Shown in pieces: positions 17,650 to 26,468 of a DNA stretch of 64,000 bases. The stretch is from Chitinophaga sp. Cy-1792 (GTDB lineage: Bacteria; Bacteroidota; Bacteroidia; Chitinophagales; Chitinophagaceae). A program made the translations under genes and the position numbers. Under the pieces are notes generated by a model that saw only the letters and a list, made by a program, of their open reading frames with translations, had not been told where the DNA came from and searched no databases. The stretch covers positions 744,001 through 808,000 of the forward strand of contig NZ_VWWO01000001.1 of assembly GCF_011752935.1 (NCBI RefSeq), written 5' to 3'. Every line of letters starts with the position of its first letter. Position 1 is the stretch's first letter.

Positions 17650-18357
17650 TTAGTCGTGCAGGTTAGCTGTTCTGATGATCTGCGGAACGTCGAGGAGGCG
17701 GATTTTCTTGCCGTCGAGTTCAATCATACCGTCTTTTTTGAATTCAGACAGTAATCTGATAGCAGATTCAGTGGCAGTACCTACCAGGTTGGCGATTTCT
17801 TCTCTGGAGAGGCGGACATTCAGGGTCTGGCCATCAGGTTCGAGGCCGTAGGTTTCCCTGATGAAGAGCAGCGTTTCTGCAAGGCGTTCTCTCACCGGCT
17901 TCTGGGCCAGGTGGGTGATCTTTAATTCGGCTTTGCGTAATTCACTGGATAAGATGCGCATCATTTCGAAAGACATAGAAGCATCTTTCTGGAGAATGCC
18001 AAGGAACAGGTCTTTCGGAATAAAGCAGATGGAAGAATCTTCCAGTGCGGTAGCGGTGGCGGTATAGCGCTCATTGCTGAGGAGGGCTTTATACCCCATG
18101 ATATCGCCTGCTTTAACGAGGCGAACGATTTGTTCACGACCGTCGTCGCCGCTGTGGGAGAGTTTTATTTTTCCATCGTTGATACAGAATACACCGAATG
18201 GATAGGCACCTTCATGGAAGATGACCTGCCCCTTCTTGTAGGAAGAGCAAACTTTGGCCGCATCAATCTGTTCAAGATTGGTTTGGTCAGCTTTGCAAAA
18301 GATCGACGAAAAGCGATCTTTACATTTCTCGCACGAAGGATTATTAGGTATACTCAT
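17650..18357 (-). CDS. Crp/Fnr-family transcriptional regulator
   Basis: Regulator of 235 residues. It has an N-terminal extension with C9, C12 and C21, a cyclic-nucleotide-type beta roll (about 30-125), a dimer helix, and a C-terminal winged helix. The recognition helix reads VGTATESAIRLL, with E197 and R201 matching the Glu and Arg by which FNR and CRP read TGA half-sites. The N-terminal cysteines plus C111 suggest an oxygen-labile iron-sulfur cluster as in FNR, though spacing differs (x2 then x8). It is the likely activator of the two FNR-type promoters next to it. Confidence 0.92.
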   Translation of the reverse strand: MSIPNNPSCEKCKDRFSSIFCKADQTNLEQIDAAKVCSSYKKGQVIFHEGAYPFGVFCINDGKIKLSHSGDDGREQIVRLVKAGDIMGYKALLSNERYTATATALEDSSICFIPKDLFLGILQKDASMSFEMMRILSSELRKAELKITHLAQKPVRERLAETLLFIRETYGLEPDGQTLNVRLSREEIANLVGTATESAIRLLSEFKKDGMIELDGKKIRLLDVPQIIRTANLHD

Positions 18358-18368
18358 ATCGAATCATG

Positions 18369-18399
18369 CAAATGTACTAATTTACGGCTCCTTAACCAA
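18369..18399 (-). promoter_or_regulatory. Promoter of the Crp/Fnr gene
   Basis: On the minus strand TTG (18397-18399), a 20-base spacer and TACATTTG (18369-18376) form a full Bacteroidota promoter. The ATG follows at 18357, giving a leader of roughly 8 bases. No FNR-type box is seen at this promoter. Confidence 0.65.
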
Positions 18400-18411
18400 A
18401 GCAAAGGTCTT

Positions 18412-19008
18412 GTGGCGTTTAATTATTATGTAATTTATAAACCATATGAGGTATTAACAAGATTTACACCGGAAGGAAATAAAGCTTGTCTGGCTGATTT
18501 TTTCAAAGTACCTTCTGACGTATATCCTGTGGGACGCCTTGATTATGATAGTGAAGGCCTGCTCATACTGACAAATGATAAAGCATTGAATCACCGGCTG
18601 TTATCTCCCCGTCATGCACATGAAAGGGAGTATTGGGTGCAGGTAGATGGTGCTGTTACTGAGGCGGCTGTTAATAAATTGCAACAGGGAGTGCAGATAA
18701 ATGTGGATGGAAAAATGTACCAGACCCATCGGTGCAAGGCGCAATTATTTACTGAAGAGCCTGCTTTGCCGCCGAGGAACCCTCCTATCCGTTTCAGGAA
18801 GAGTATTCCTGCGCCCTGGATCAGCCTGACATTACGGGAAGGCAAGAACAGGCAGGTACGTAAAATGACTGCTGCTGTGGGCTTCCCTACGTTGAGGCTT
18901 GTCCGTTACCGCATCGAAGAAATCAATATAGCCGGAATGGCTTCCGGTGATATGATCACCCTCAGTAAAGAGGAGATATATAAAAAACTCAGACTGCCGG
19001 CATTATGA
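18412..19008 (+). CDS. RluE-type 23S rRNA pseudouridine synthase
   Basis: Pseudouridine synthase of about 198 residues in the RsuA/RluE/RluB/RluF group. The catalytic motif is GRLDYDSEGLLILTND, with the Asp of RLD as nucleophile. The C-terminal REGKNRQVRKM block is typical. There is no N-terminal S4 domain, and the length matches RluE, which modifies a uridine in 23S rRNA. No ATG fits: the frame is open far upstream into the divergent Crp/Fnr gene, so the GTG at 18412, just before the family start FNYYVIYKPY, is the most likely start. Confidence 0.87.
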   Translation: MAFNYYVIYKPYEVLTRFTPEGNKACLADFFKVPSDVYPVGRLDYDSEGLLILTNDKALNHRLLSPRHAHEREYWVQVDGAVTEAAVNKLQQGVQINVDGKMYQTHRCKAQLFTEEPALPPRNPPIRFRKSIPAPWISLTLREGKNRQVRKMTAAVGFPTLRLVRYRIEEINIAGMASGDMITLSKEEIYKKLRLPAL

Positions 19009-19018
19009 TTTTATGCTT

Positions 19019-19049
19019 TTGGCTTTCTGCGCTTATTTAACTAGGTTTG
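19019..19049 (+). promoter_or_regulatory. Promoter of yicC
   Basis: TTG (19019-19021), a 20-base spacer and TAGGTTTG (19042-19049) match the Bacteroidota promoter pattern. The yicC ATG is at 19069. It probably drives yicC, gldH, the kinase and perhaps the regulator. Confidence 0.65.
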
Positions 19050-19068
19050 TTGCCTACAAATTTCTATT

Positions 19069-19944
19069 ATGCTGAAATCAATGACTGGCTTCGGAAGGGC
19101 GGAGAGCACGAGAGGCGAAACAACAATTGTGGTGGAGATCAAGTCGCTCAACGGAAAGCAGTTTGAGGTGAATCTGAAGTTTTCTCCTTTGCTGAAACCC
19201 TACGAATTTGAGATCCGTTCTCAAATGCAACAGGTACTGCAACGCGGTACCCTCGATGCTACCATCAATATTCGTCAGAATGGTGCTACCCGCCCGGTTG
19301 TTATCAACACCGACCTGGCTAAGTACTACTATGAGTCCATCACCATGCTGGCTAATCAGCTAGAACTGCCACAGGGTGATATGCTCAACATCCTGATGAA
19401 ATTGCCGGAAGTAGTATCCCCTGCCACCGAACAGATCGCTGAACAGGAATGGAAAGATGTGGAAGAAGCATTACAGGCTGCACTTCAGGACCTCGATGCA
19501 CACAGACAGGATGAAGGTAAAATGCTGGAATCTGACCTGATGACCCGCATTGAAAACATTGAAACCTACATGGTGAAGGTAAAAGAACTGGACCCGCTCC
19601 GTAAAGACCGTATCCGTCAGCGCCTGGAAGGCTTACTCGCCGAACATGTAGGCAAAGAAAATGTAGACAGCAACCGCCTGGAACAGGAACTGATCTTCTA
19701 TCTGGAAAAACTGGATATCTCTGAAGAACTTTCCCGCCTGGAAAATCACTGCCGCTATTTCAAGGAAATCATTAAAGAAGGTGACCCGGCTAAAGGTAAA
19801 AAACTGGGCTTCGTATTGCAGGAAGTTGGCCGCGAAATCAATACAACCGGCTCCAAAGCAAACGACGCAGGTATCCAGCAGTGGGTGGTTTTAATGAAGG
19901 ATGAACTGGAGAAAGCAAAAGAACAAGTATTAAACGTTTTATAG
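19069..19944 (+). CDS. YicC/YloC family endoribonuclease
   Basis: Protein of 291 residues, the standard size. It starts MLKSMTGFGRAE, the signature of the YicC N-terminal domain, and ends with the DUF1732 C-terminal domain (about 200-291) containing EELSRLENHCRYF and GREINTTGSKAND. Members of the family are RNases that help degrade small regulatory RNAs. The gene is often beside gmk; here it is followed after 15 bases by gldH. Confidence 0.94.
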   Translation: MLKSMTGFGRAESTRGETTIVVEIKSLNGKQFEVNLKFSPLLKPYEFEIRSQMQQVLQRGTLDATINIRQNGATRPVVINTDLAKYYYESITMLANQLELPQGDMLNILMKLPEVVSPATEQIAEQEWKDVEEALQAALQDLDAHRQDEGKMLESDLMTRIENIETYMVKVKELDPLRKDRIRQRLEGLLAEHVGKENVDSNRLEQELIFYLEKLDISEELSRLENHCRYFKEIIKEGDPAKGKKLGFVLQEVGREINTTGSKANDAGIQQWVVLMKDELEKAKEQVLNVL

Positions 19945-19959
19945 TAAGGCGAACACCTT

Positions 19960-20448
19960 ATGAAGAGATTACTCCTGGTAACCGCAGGCCTTTTTTTACT
20001 GGCTGCCGCCTGCAAGCCTCCTAAAATGGATGCCTACGAGAAAAACCTGGAAATTCCAGGGCACGACTGGGCCTATGATTACAAGCCTTCTTTTGAAGTA
20101 AAATTCGAACCGGAAGATACAGCCTGGCTGTATAATATATACGTCAACGTCCGGCATACTGCCGCCTATCCCTATAGTAACCTCTGGTTGCTGGTAGGTA
20201 CGCAATATCCCGGCGATAGTATCCCGCAAAGTCAACGCGTCGAACTCCCGCTGGCAGAAGCCTCCGGAAAATGGTTAGGCAGCGGTATAGACGATATCTA
20301 TGAACATCGTGTTCCTATTCAACGGAATGCCATCTTCGACAAACCGGGTACTTACAAAATATCTTTTGAACAAAATATGCGGCAAAATCCGCTCCCCAAT
20401 GTGATGAATGTCGGTCTGCGGATTGAGAAAGCCGGCAAGCGGCCGTGA
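19960..20448 (+). CDS. gldH: Gliding motility lipoprotein GldH
   Basis: Lipoprotein of 162 residues. The signal peptide ends in a lipobox, LLAAAC, with C18 as the lipidated residue. The body matches GldH: an early YEKNLEIPGHDWAYD-type stretch, then NIYVNVRHTAAYPYSNLWL and a C-terminal beta-rich domain. GldH is needed for gliding and chitin use in Flavobacterium and occurs only in Bacteroidota. The stop overlaps the start of the next gene (ATGA type), which suggests translational coupling to the kinase. Confidence 0.9.
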   Translation: MKRLLLVTAGLFLLAAACKPPKMDAYEKNLEIPGHDWAYDYKPSFEVKFEPEDTAWLYNIYVNVRHTAAYPYSNLWLLVGTQYPGDSIPQSQRVELPLAEASGKWLGSGIDDIYEHRVPIQRNAIFDKPGTYKISFEQNMRQNPLPNVMNVGLRIEKAGKRP

Positions 20449-21464
20449 TGAAAAGATTCTTTAACTACATGCAGGGAGGCAAATCTGTCTCCTTCCTTTA
20501 TTTGCTCGTTCTGGCATATACAGTGGCAGCACTGGTATGGTGGGGAATCCTGTTGCTCCGCCAGAGTCATCAGATCACCACTTTCGAACTGCAAAACCTG
20601 AAACTTCGTACCGATAGTCTTACGCAACCCGTTGAATATCAAATAGAATTTCAGCGTATTCAGAAGGACGAAAGAATGCGCTCCTTCAAATACCTGGGCG
20701 AAGGACTTACCTTCCTGGGTATCATACTCATGGGCGCAGGCTTCGTATTCAGGGCAGTACTGAAGTACATGAAACTTAGCCGGCAACAGCAAAACTTTAT
20801 GATGGCAGTCACCCATGAACTGAAATCGCCCATCGCCGCCGCCAAGCTAAACCTGGAAACTATACGCAAACATAAGCTGGATGAAGAAAAGCAAACCAGA
20901 CTTATAGACAATACCATCCGCGAAACCAACCGCCTCGATCAACTCTGTAATAATATCCTGCTGGCAGCCCAGCTGGAAACCCATAAATACCAGCTGTTTA
21001 AGGAGCCATTGAATATTTCCGCCATCTTTGAGGCAGGAATTAAGGAATTAGGCGGACGAATTGGCACACATGACATTCAGGCAAGCATTTTGCCGGGGGT
21101 ATGGATGGAAGGTGACAAGCTGATGTTACACATCGTACTCAGTAACCTTGTGGAAAATGCTGCCAAATATGCACCGCGTAACAGTACCATCTATGTAAAG
21201 CTGTTTGAAGAAAACAAACAACTCAGATTACAGGTCATTGACGAAGGTCCTGGTATCCCTGATGAAGAAAAAGAAAGAATCTTCCTGAAGTTTTACCGCG
21301 TAGGCAACGAAAATACAAGGAAAGCAAAAGGTTCCGGGCTGGGCCTGTTCCTGACCGCTAAAATTGTAGAGCAACACAACGGAACTATAGAAGTACTGGA
21401 CAATAAACCTTCCGGCGCCTGCTTTGATATAACATGGACGAATTATTCCATTCAAACGGCGTAA
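20448..21464 (+). CDS. Two-component sensor histidine kinase
   Basis: Classical membrane histidine kinase of 338 residues. Two transmembrane helices (about 17-39 and 82-104) flank a short external region of about 40 residues. The DHp domain carries MMAVTHELKSPIAAAKLN with the phospho-acceptor His. The ATPase domain has the N box NLVENAAKYA, the G1 box DEGPGIPDEE and the GSGLGLFL G2 box. The ATG at 20448 overlaps the gldH stop; a GTG one codon upstream is also in frame. Its partner regulator follows after 67 bases. Confidence 0.93.
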   Translation: MKRFFNYMQGGKSVSFLYLLVLAYTVAALVWWGILLLRQSHQITTFELQNLKLRTDSLTQPVEYQIEFQRIQKDERMRSFKYLGEGLTFLGIILMGAGFVFRAVLKYMKLSRQQQNFMMAVTHELKSPIAAAKLNLETIRKHKLDEEKQTRLIDNTIRETNRLDQLCNNILLAAQLETHKYQLFKEPLNISAIFEAGIKELGGRIGTHDIQASILPGVWMEGDKLMLHIVLSNLVENAAKYAPRNSTIYVKLFEENKQLRLQVIDEGPGIPDEEKERIFLKFYRVGNENTRKAKGSGLGLFLTAKIVEQHNGTIEVLDNKPSGACFDITWTNYSIQTA

Positions 21465-21531
21465 ATTTAATCAACGGATTAATTGGCAGCCCTTTAATCC
21501 CATCATTTGACTTACAATCAAATATATACTC

Positions 21532-22242
21532 ATGAAGGAAGCTACAAAGGCATCAATACTACTGGTTGAAGACGAAGAGAACCTCCAGGAAGCGCTGAAG
21601 CTGAACCTGGAGCTGGAAGGATATGAAGTAACCGCTGTGGATAATGGTACTGCTGCCCTCAAGGCAGTAAAAAACGAATATTTCGACCTCATCATACTGG
21701 ATATCATGCTCCCGGAAATGGACGGCATCGCCGTTTGCGAAAATATCCGGATCCAGAATAATGAAGTACCTATTCTCTTCCTTAGCGCTAAAAATAGCAG
21801 CGCCGACAGAGTACTCGGCCTCAAAAAAGGCGGCGACGACTACATGACCAAACCCTTCAACCTGGAAGAATTACTCCTCCGCGTTGAAAAGCTGATCGTT
21901 AAAAACAAAAAAATACAGGATAAAGACAGCGTTCCTAACGTATATAAATTCGGTAACAACACCATCGACTTCGCCGCACAGGAATGTATCGGCAAAGACG
22001 GTAAACACTATGAGCTGAGTAAAAAAGAAGCCATGCTCCTCAAACTCCTCATAGAAAACAAAGGCGAAGTAGTTACCCGTGAAAAAATCCTGCAGGTAGT
22101 ATGGGGATATAACGTCTACCCTACTACGAGAACGATCGATAACTTTATTCTGAACTTCAGGAAATACTTCGAAGAAGATAGCCGCAACTCCAAATACTTC
22201 CACTCTGTACGTGGCGTCGGCTATAAATTCACAGAAGCCTGA
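21532..22242 (+). CDS. OmpR-family response regulator
   Basis: Response regulator of 236 residues. The receiver carries the acidic EDEEN pair near residue 15, the phospho-acceptor Asp in LIILDIMLPEMDG, and the conserved Lys in MTKPF. The C-terminal winged helix contains the recognition helix region TTRTIDNFILNFRKY and ends with SVRGVGYKFTE. It is paired with the kinase just upstream, and the operon ends at a terminator after this gene. Confidence 0.93.
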   Translation: MKEATKASILLVEDEENLQEALKLNLELEGYEVTAVDNGTAALKAVKNEYFDLIILDIMLPEMDGIAVCENIRIQNNEVPILFLSAKNSSADRVLGLKKGGDDYMTKPFNLEELLLRVEKLIVKNKKIQDKDSVPNVYKFGNNTIDFAAQECIGKDGKHYELSKKEAMLLKLLIENKGEVVTREKILQVVWGYNVYPTTRTIDNFILNFRKYFEEDSRNSKYFHSVRGVGYKFTEA

Positions 22243-22262
22243 TCCTTCATAAAAACATTGTA

Positions 22263-22323
22263 AAAGGCTGACCAGCAAGCATTTGGGCCCTAACAGCGGC
22301 ATCTGCTTCCGGTCAGCTTTTTT
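22263..22323 (+). terminator. Terminator after the gldH two-component unit
   Basis: The arms AAGGCTGACC and GGTCAGCTTT pair over a 37-base loop, followed by more T. It ends the yicC-gldH-kinase-regulator unit. Confidence 0.6.
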
Positions 22324-22457
22324 ATATAACCAGTTTTCCGCTGATTGTAACCGCTTTCTGCCTATTTTCTGCCTAGTATAAATTGCTACTTCACTTTAGT
22401 GCCGTTTTGCCCGATATTTAAATTCGGGACACGCATTCTCCCTCTATAACTCTGAAG

Positions 22458-23267
22458 GTGGCACATATTTTAACAGATGTATTTCTGGGAGTTGCCTGGC
22501 CATACTGGGCTTTTTTCCTCGCCAGTACCCTTACGCTCCTGATTCTTTTCTTTTTAAGAGAAAGAAAGATACGCCGCGCCTCCGCCAAAGAAATTACCCA
22601 GCAGCAAGCCATGATCAACCTGGAAATTCATGCCTTCCAGGCCCAGCTGGACCCACACTTCATCTTCAATAGCCTCAATGCTATCCACCATTATATTCTT
22701 ACCACCAGCACCGACCTGGCATCGCTCTACCTCACCCGCTTCTCCCGACTGATGCGAATGGTGATGTCTAACTTCAATAAAGAATGGGTGACACTCCACG
22801 AAGACCTGGAAGCGCTGGAACTCTACCTGCAGCTGGAACAGCTACGATTTGATCAGCAGTTTCAATACCAGCTGCAAATAGCCCCTGATATAGCGCCACA
22901 TAACAGCCTCATTCCACCCCTGATCATTCAGCCCTATGTTCAGTATGCCATCTGGCAACGCCTGCTCCTCCGCCCGGAAAAAGGCGGCGGCGAGCTGAAC
23001 ATCTGTATCGACAGAGATGATGACAGGATTTTTATTACGGTAGAAGATAACGGAGAGCCGGAAATGAAACTGCTGGATGATACCAGCGAACGGCTCGTTC
23101 ACTGTATAGATATTGCGTCCGAGCGGCTTTACATGATGAGCGAACGCTATCAGATGAAGGCCAGCATCTCCACACAACAACTGGTAGATACTACCTCCGC
23201 CCCCTGCGGCAACCGCATTGTTATCAGTATGCGCCACACCTCCTGCCGGCAGGCGCTGGTTAGCTGA
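22458..23267 (+). CDS. LytS-like protein with decayed ATP-binding site (probable pseudokinase)
   Basis: A 269-residue member of the His_kinase (PF06580) family. One or two N-terminal membrane segments lead to LDPHFIFNSLNAIHHYI, so the phospho-acceptor His is kept. The expected N box ENAIWHG reads QYAIWQR, losing the Glu, the Mg-binding Asn and the His. The expected G box DNGxG reads DNGEP. An active autokinase is therefore unlikely. The start is a GTG at 22458, as no upstream ATG fits. A LytTR regulator follows after about 110 bases and is the likely partner. Confidence 0.82.
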   Translation: MAHILTDVFLGVAWPYWAFFLASTLTLLILFFLRERKIRRASAKEITQQQAMINLEIHAFQAQLDPHFIFNSLNAIHHYILTTSTDLASLYLTRFSRLMRMVMSNFNKEWVTLHEDLEALELYLQLEQLRFDQQFQYQLQIAPDIAPHNSLIPPLIIQPYVQYAIWQRLLLRPEKGGGELNICIDRDDDRIFITVEDNGEPEMKLLDDTSERLVHCIDIASERLYMMSERYQMKASISTQQLVDTTSAPCGNRIVISMRHTSCRQALVS

Positions 23268-23377
23268 ACCAGTTTGGATAACTAGAAAAAAAGACGTAAT
23301 TTTTCCATCCGGAAATGCCTGATAATACAAGCGTTTCCAACTATTTATCAGCTATATCAACCTTTTTCAATTCTCCC

Positions 23378-24124
23378 ATGCGAGCCATCATTGTGGACGA
23401 CGAGAAACATAGTCGGGATGTACTTCGTATACTACTGGAAAATAACTGTCCGAATATCTCGGTAATGGCTACCTGTAGTAATGGAACGGCCGCACTCGAA
23501 GCCATCGTTAAATACGAACCGCAACTGTTATTCCTGGATGTCGAAATGCCGGGTCTGGACGGTTTCCAGGTGCTGGAAGCCAGTAAAAAAGGCACTTTTG
23601 CTGTGATCTTCACCACCGCATACGACCACTATGCCGTACAGGCTATCCGCCACAGCGCACTGGATTATCTGCTCAAACCCATCGACGCGAATGAATTACA
23701 GGAAGCTGTGGAAAAAGCAATTGAACACATAGGACAACCAGTTGCCAAAAAGGTAGATCACCTCGTCGAAATACTTCATCAGCATATCAAACAGGCAGAA
23801 AGACTCGCCCTGCCCACTGCCGAAGGACTGCGCATGGTTATCGTCAACGATATCCTGTACTGCGAATCTGATGGCGCCAATACCAACGTATTTCTCCGCT
23901 CACAGGACAACTCCTTCTCTGCTTCCCGCACCCTGAAAGAAATGGAAGAAATGCTGGAAGATAAAGCCTTCTTCAGGGTACATAACTGCTACATCGTTAA
24001 CCTCTCCTTCATGGATAAATACATCAAAGGCGATGGCGGCGAAATCATTATGTGCGACGGACAGAGTGTACCGGTATCCCGCCAGAAAAAGCAGGACTTC
24101 CTGCTGCGGATAGAGCGCATGTAA
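23378..24124 (+). CDS. LytTR-family response regulator
   Basis: Response regulator of 248 residues. The receiver (about 1-125) has VDDEKHSR at the N-terminus, the phospho-acceptor Asp in LLFLDVEMPGLDGF, and a Lys in LLKPID. The C-terminal LytTR DNA-binding domain (about 145-246) includes DILYCESDGANTNVFL and FFRVHNCYIVNLSFMDKY. The in-frame ATG at 23315 would add 21 residues with no domain, so 23378 is chosen. It follows the degenerate LytS-like protein and is probably controlled through it. Confidence 0.92.
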   Translation: MRAIIVDDEKHSRDVLRILLENNCPNISVMATCSNGTAALEAIVKYEPQLLFLDVEMPGLDGFQVLEASKKGTFAVIFTTAYDHYAVQAIRHSALDYLLKPIDANELQEAVEKAIEHIGQPVAKKVDHLVEILHQHIKQAERLALPTAEGLRMVIVNDILYCESDGANTNVFLRSQDNSFSASRTLKEMEEMLEDKAFFRVHNCYIVNLSFMDKYIKGDGGEIIMCDGQSVPVSRQKKQDFLLRIERM

Positions 24125-24224
24125 TCATCTGCCTATATCTGCCCGAAGGGCAAAAAGCAGCAATTTTTATTGTGAGTCTGGCTTTTTTTGGGGAACTTCA
24201 TTACAGCAGTTAATTCACTCATCC

Positions 24225-25592
24225 ATGCTTCAAAGTATTTCAAAGATAAATGAGCTTGTTGAAAAATTGTGGTCATTACAGCCCATCAAAGCTGAATTTC
24301 AGGAACGCATTAATAGAAAAGTGCGCCTGGAATTTAACTACAACTCCAATCATATTGAGGGTAATACACTCACCTATGGAGAAACAAAGTTGTTGTTTAT
24401 GTTTGATAAGACGACAGGAAACCATGATTTAAGAGAATATGAAGAAATGAAGGCACATGATGTCGCTTTTGAATTGGTGAAGGAAATGGCTGCTGATAAA
24501 GAACGACCACTATCTGAATCCTCGATCAGGCATTTGCATGAAGTCCTCCTCGTCAGACCATATTGGAGAGATGCTGTAACAGGCTCTGGGGAGCCGTCCA
24601 GAAAACAAATACAAATCGGTGTATATAAAACTGCGCCTAATCATGTGAAATTGCTGGATGGAACAATATTTCATTATGCCTCACCGGAAGACACTCCGGC
24701 AATGATGGCAGAAATGATTAATTGGTACCGGATGGAAGAGGAAGCCGGAGAACTTCATCCGCTTCAACTTGCAGCACTTTTACATTACAGGTTTGTGAGA
24801 ATTCATCCGTTTGATGATGGAAATGGCCGTCTTTCGCGTCTGTTAATGAATTATGTTTTGCTGAGAGCAAATTACCCACCTGCAATTATTAAATCAGCGG
24901 ATAAAAAGAACTATTTATTTGCGCTTAATCAGGCAGATGTGGGAGACCTTGATACCTTTGTACAATATGTCGGTGAGCAACTAATCTGGAGCCTGGAATT
25001 GTACATAGATGGGGCAAATGGCGGAATGCTGGATGAACTGGAAGAACTGAAGGAAGTGATTAACCGTTGGAGAAGACAGCGTTTTGATTCGCCATCGGAT
25101 ATAGCCCACTTATATAATTTAACTATATATCACGCATGCAAAAACAGTAAAATTGAAGATCTTATTAAATTAATAACTGAGAATATTACAGTTTTTTACC
25201 CCCTATTTCGTCGCCATAGTCTAGATGTCCTTTTAAACGGAGTGAAGATAGCTGAGCCTGATGGGCTTAATCTGGAAATGGAGCACAAATTAAAAGATTA
25301 CAATAACTCCCACCATGAAGATGTTTTGACAGAGTTAGTAAAAGAAATATGCATTGAAATAAAATTAGTTGATTACCTACATGGAGAAGTAACACCTTTT
25401 TCCGTTCAGACTAAGATCACCATTAACTTTCAACCACATTCCTATGAAGTGGGAATTGACAATGAGAAGGTAAATGAATGGAAATATAATGAGTATTTAA
25501 CATCGGACGACAGAACGGCAATTGTTAGTACAACCATTAGGCGAATTTTCGAAAGAGTCAAACAACTAGCTGCAAGCTACCCCGAAGGGTAA
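24225..25592 (+). CDS. Fic-domain protein (putative AMPylase)
   Basis: Protein of 455 residues. The Fic core motif is HPFDDGNGRL (194-203) with catalytic H194. The N-terminal inhibitory helix motif SxxxEG is present as SNHIEG (41-46), so the protein is probably auto-inhibited like other class II Fic proteins. The region after about 270 is a C-terminal extension with no family I can name. Fic proteins usually transfer AMP to hydroxyl side chains of targets. It stands alone, with no antitoxin gene beside it. Confidence 0.9.
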   Translation: MLQSISKINELVEKLWSLQPIKAEFQERINRKVRLEFNYNSNHIEGNTLTYGETKLLFMFDKTTGNHDLREYEEMKAHDVAFELVKEMAADKERPLSESSIRHLHEVLLVRPYWRDAVTGSGEPSRKQIQIGVYKTAPNHVKLLDGTIFHYASPEDTPAMMAEMINWYRMEEEAGELHPLQLAALLHYRFVRIHPFDDGNGRLSRLLMNYVLLRANYPPAIIKSADKKNYLFALNQADVGDLDTFVQYVGEQLIWSLELYIDGANGGMLDELEELKEVINRWRRQRFDSPSDIAHLYNLTIYHACKNSKIEDLIKLITENITVFYPLFRRHSLDVLLNGVKIAEPDGLNLEMEHKLKDYNNSHHEDVLTELVKEICIEIKLVDYLHGEVTPFSVQTKITINFQPHSYEVGIDNEKVNEWKYNEYLTSDDRTAIVSTTIRRIFERVKQLAASYPEG

Positions 25593-25598
25593 AAATAA

Positions 25599-25623
25599 AG
25601 GCCGACCCAACAGGTCAGCCTTA
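25599..25623 (+). terminator. Hairpin after the fic gene
   Basis: AAGGCCGACC pairs with GGTCAGCCTT (one mismatch) over a short loop, 6 bases after the Fic stop. T content downstream is modest. It separates the fic gene from the convergent batE. Confidence 0.5.
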
Positions 25624-25666
25624 CAATATTATTTTATGTAGATGATTAAATCGTCGGGATACGCTG

Positions 25667-26449
25667 TCAGAGCCGTTTAACACCATTACAGATTACCCAT
25701 CCGTTCTTACCGTCATTCATTTCTATTTTGCAAAATTCTTTCGTAGCGTCCAGGACTTTCACCTTCATGCCTTCATGCAGTTCAAACAAATCCTTGCTAT
25801 TATCATCAGGAGCGGCTTTCACCTTAACGGTGCTTGTCATGACGATACCGTTGTCGTGGTTATTGGCAATATTGTAGGTATCTACCGCCATCAGCAAATG
25901 AAGGATGAATAAGATGCCAAAGAGGTAATTGCCCCAGGTGAGGTATTTATTTTTCAGGCCGGGGATGAAGAGGTTGACGATCATGCCGGCTATCAGTAAC
26001 CAGAAGAATGCCAGTGAGAAACCTGCCCATGCGTTGCTGCTATGGATATGTTGCAGCTTCAGCCACCATTGCTGAAAGAATACTAACGGTAACTCCCCTA
26101 CGAAACCGTTCACTTTCTGGTTGGCAATGGCCAGATTGTGTTTGATGACTGCATCTTCCGGGGAAAGCTGCAATGCCTTTTCGTAAGCATATACCGAAGC
26201 GCCTATTTTGCCGGCCTTATACCAGGCGTTACCTGCGTTGAAATACAGGGAACGTTCGGCATAGCCTTCATCAATCAGTTGTTGATAGGCGTTGGCAGAT
26301 TCTGTGAATTTACTCTGTCGATAAAGATTATTGGCTTCGTCAAAACGTTGTTGCGGATTTGCCTGCTGTGCCATCACTTGCGAAAAGCAAGTGGCGAAAA
26401 GCAAGCCCATAGCCAGTAATAACGATCTGATCATTCTTGTATAGAACAT
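25667..26449 (-). CDS. batE: BatE-like TPR and SH3 protein
   Basis: Protein of 260 residues. A signal peptide (about 1-28) is followed by tetratricopeptide repeats (about 35-110, including RSLYFNAGNAWYKAGKIGAS), two central membrane helices, and a C-terminal SH3-like domain (about 200-260). This layout is that of BatE in the Bacteroides aerotolerance operon. It follows batD after 19 bases. The other genes of the operon (moxR, batA, batB, batC) are not in the window. An ATG at 26434 is a possible alternative start. Confidence 0.82.
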   Translation of the reverse strand: MFYTRMIRSLLLAMGLLFATCFSQVMAQQANPQQRFDEANNLYRQSKFTESANAYQQLIDEGYAERSLYFNAGNAWYKAGKIGASVYAYEKALQLSPEDAVIKHNLAIANQKVNGFVGELPLVFFQQWWLKLQHIHSSNAWAGFSLAFFWLLIAGMIVNLFIPGLKNKYLTWGNYLFGILFILHLLMAVDTYNIANNHDNGIVMTSTVKVKAAPDDNSKDLFELHEGMKVKVLDATKEFCKIEMNDGKNGWVICNGVKRL

Positions 26450-26468
26450 TTGCCTGGTTGTTATTATA

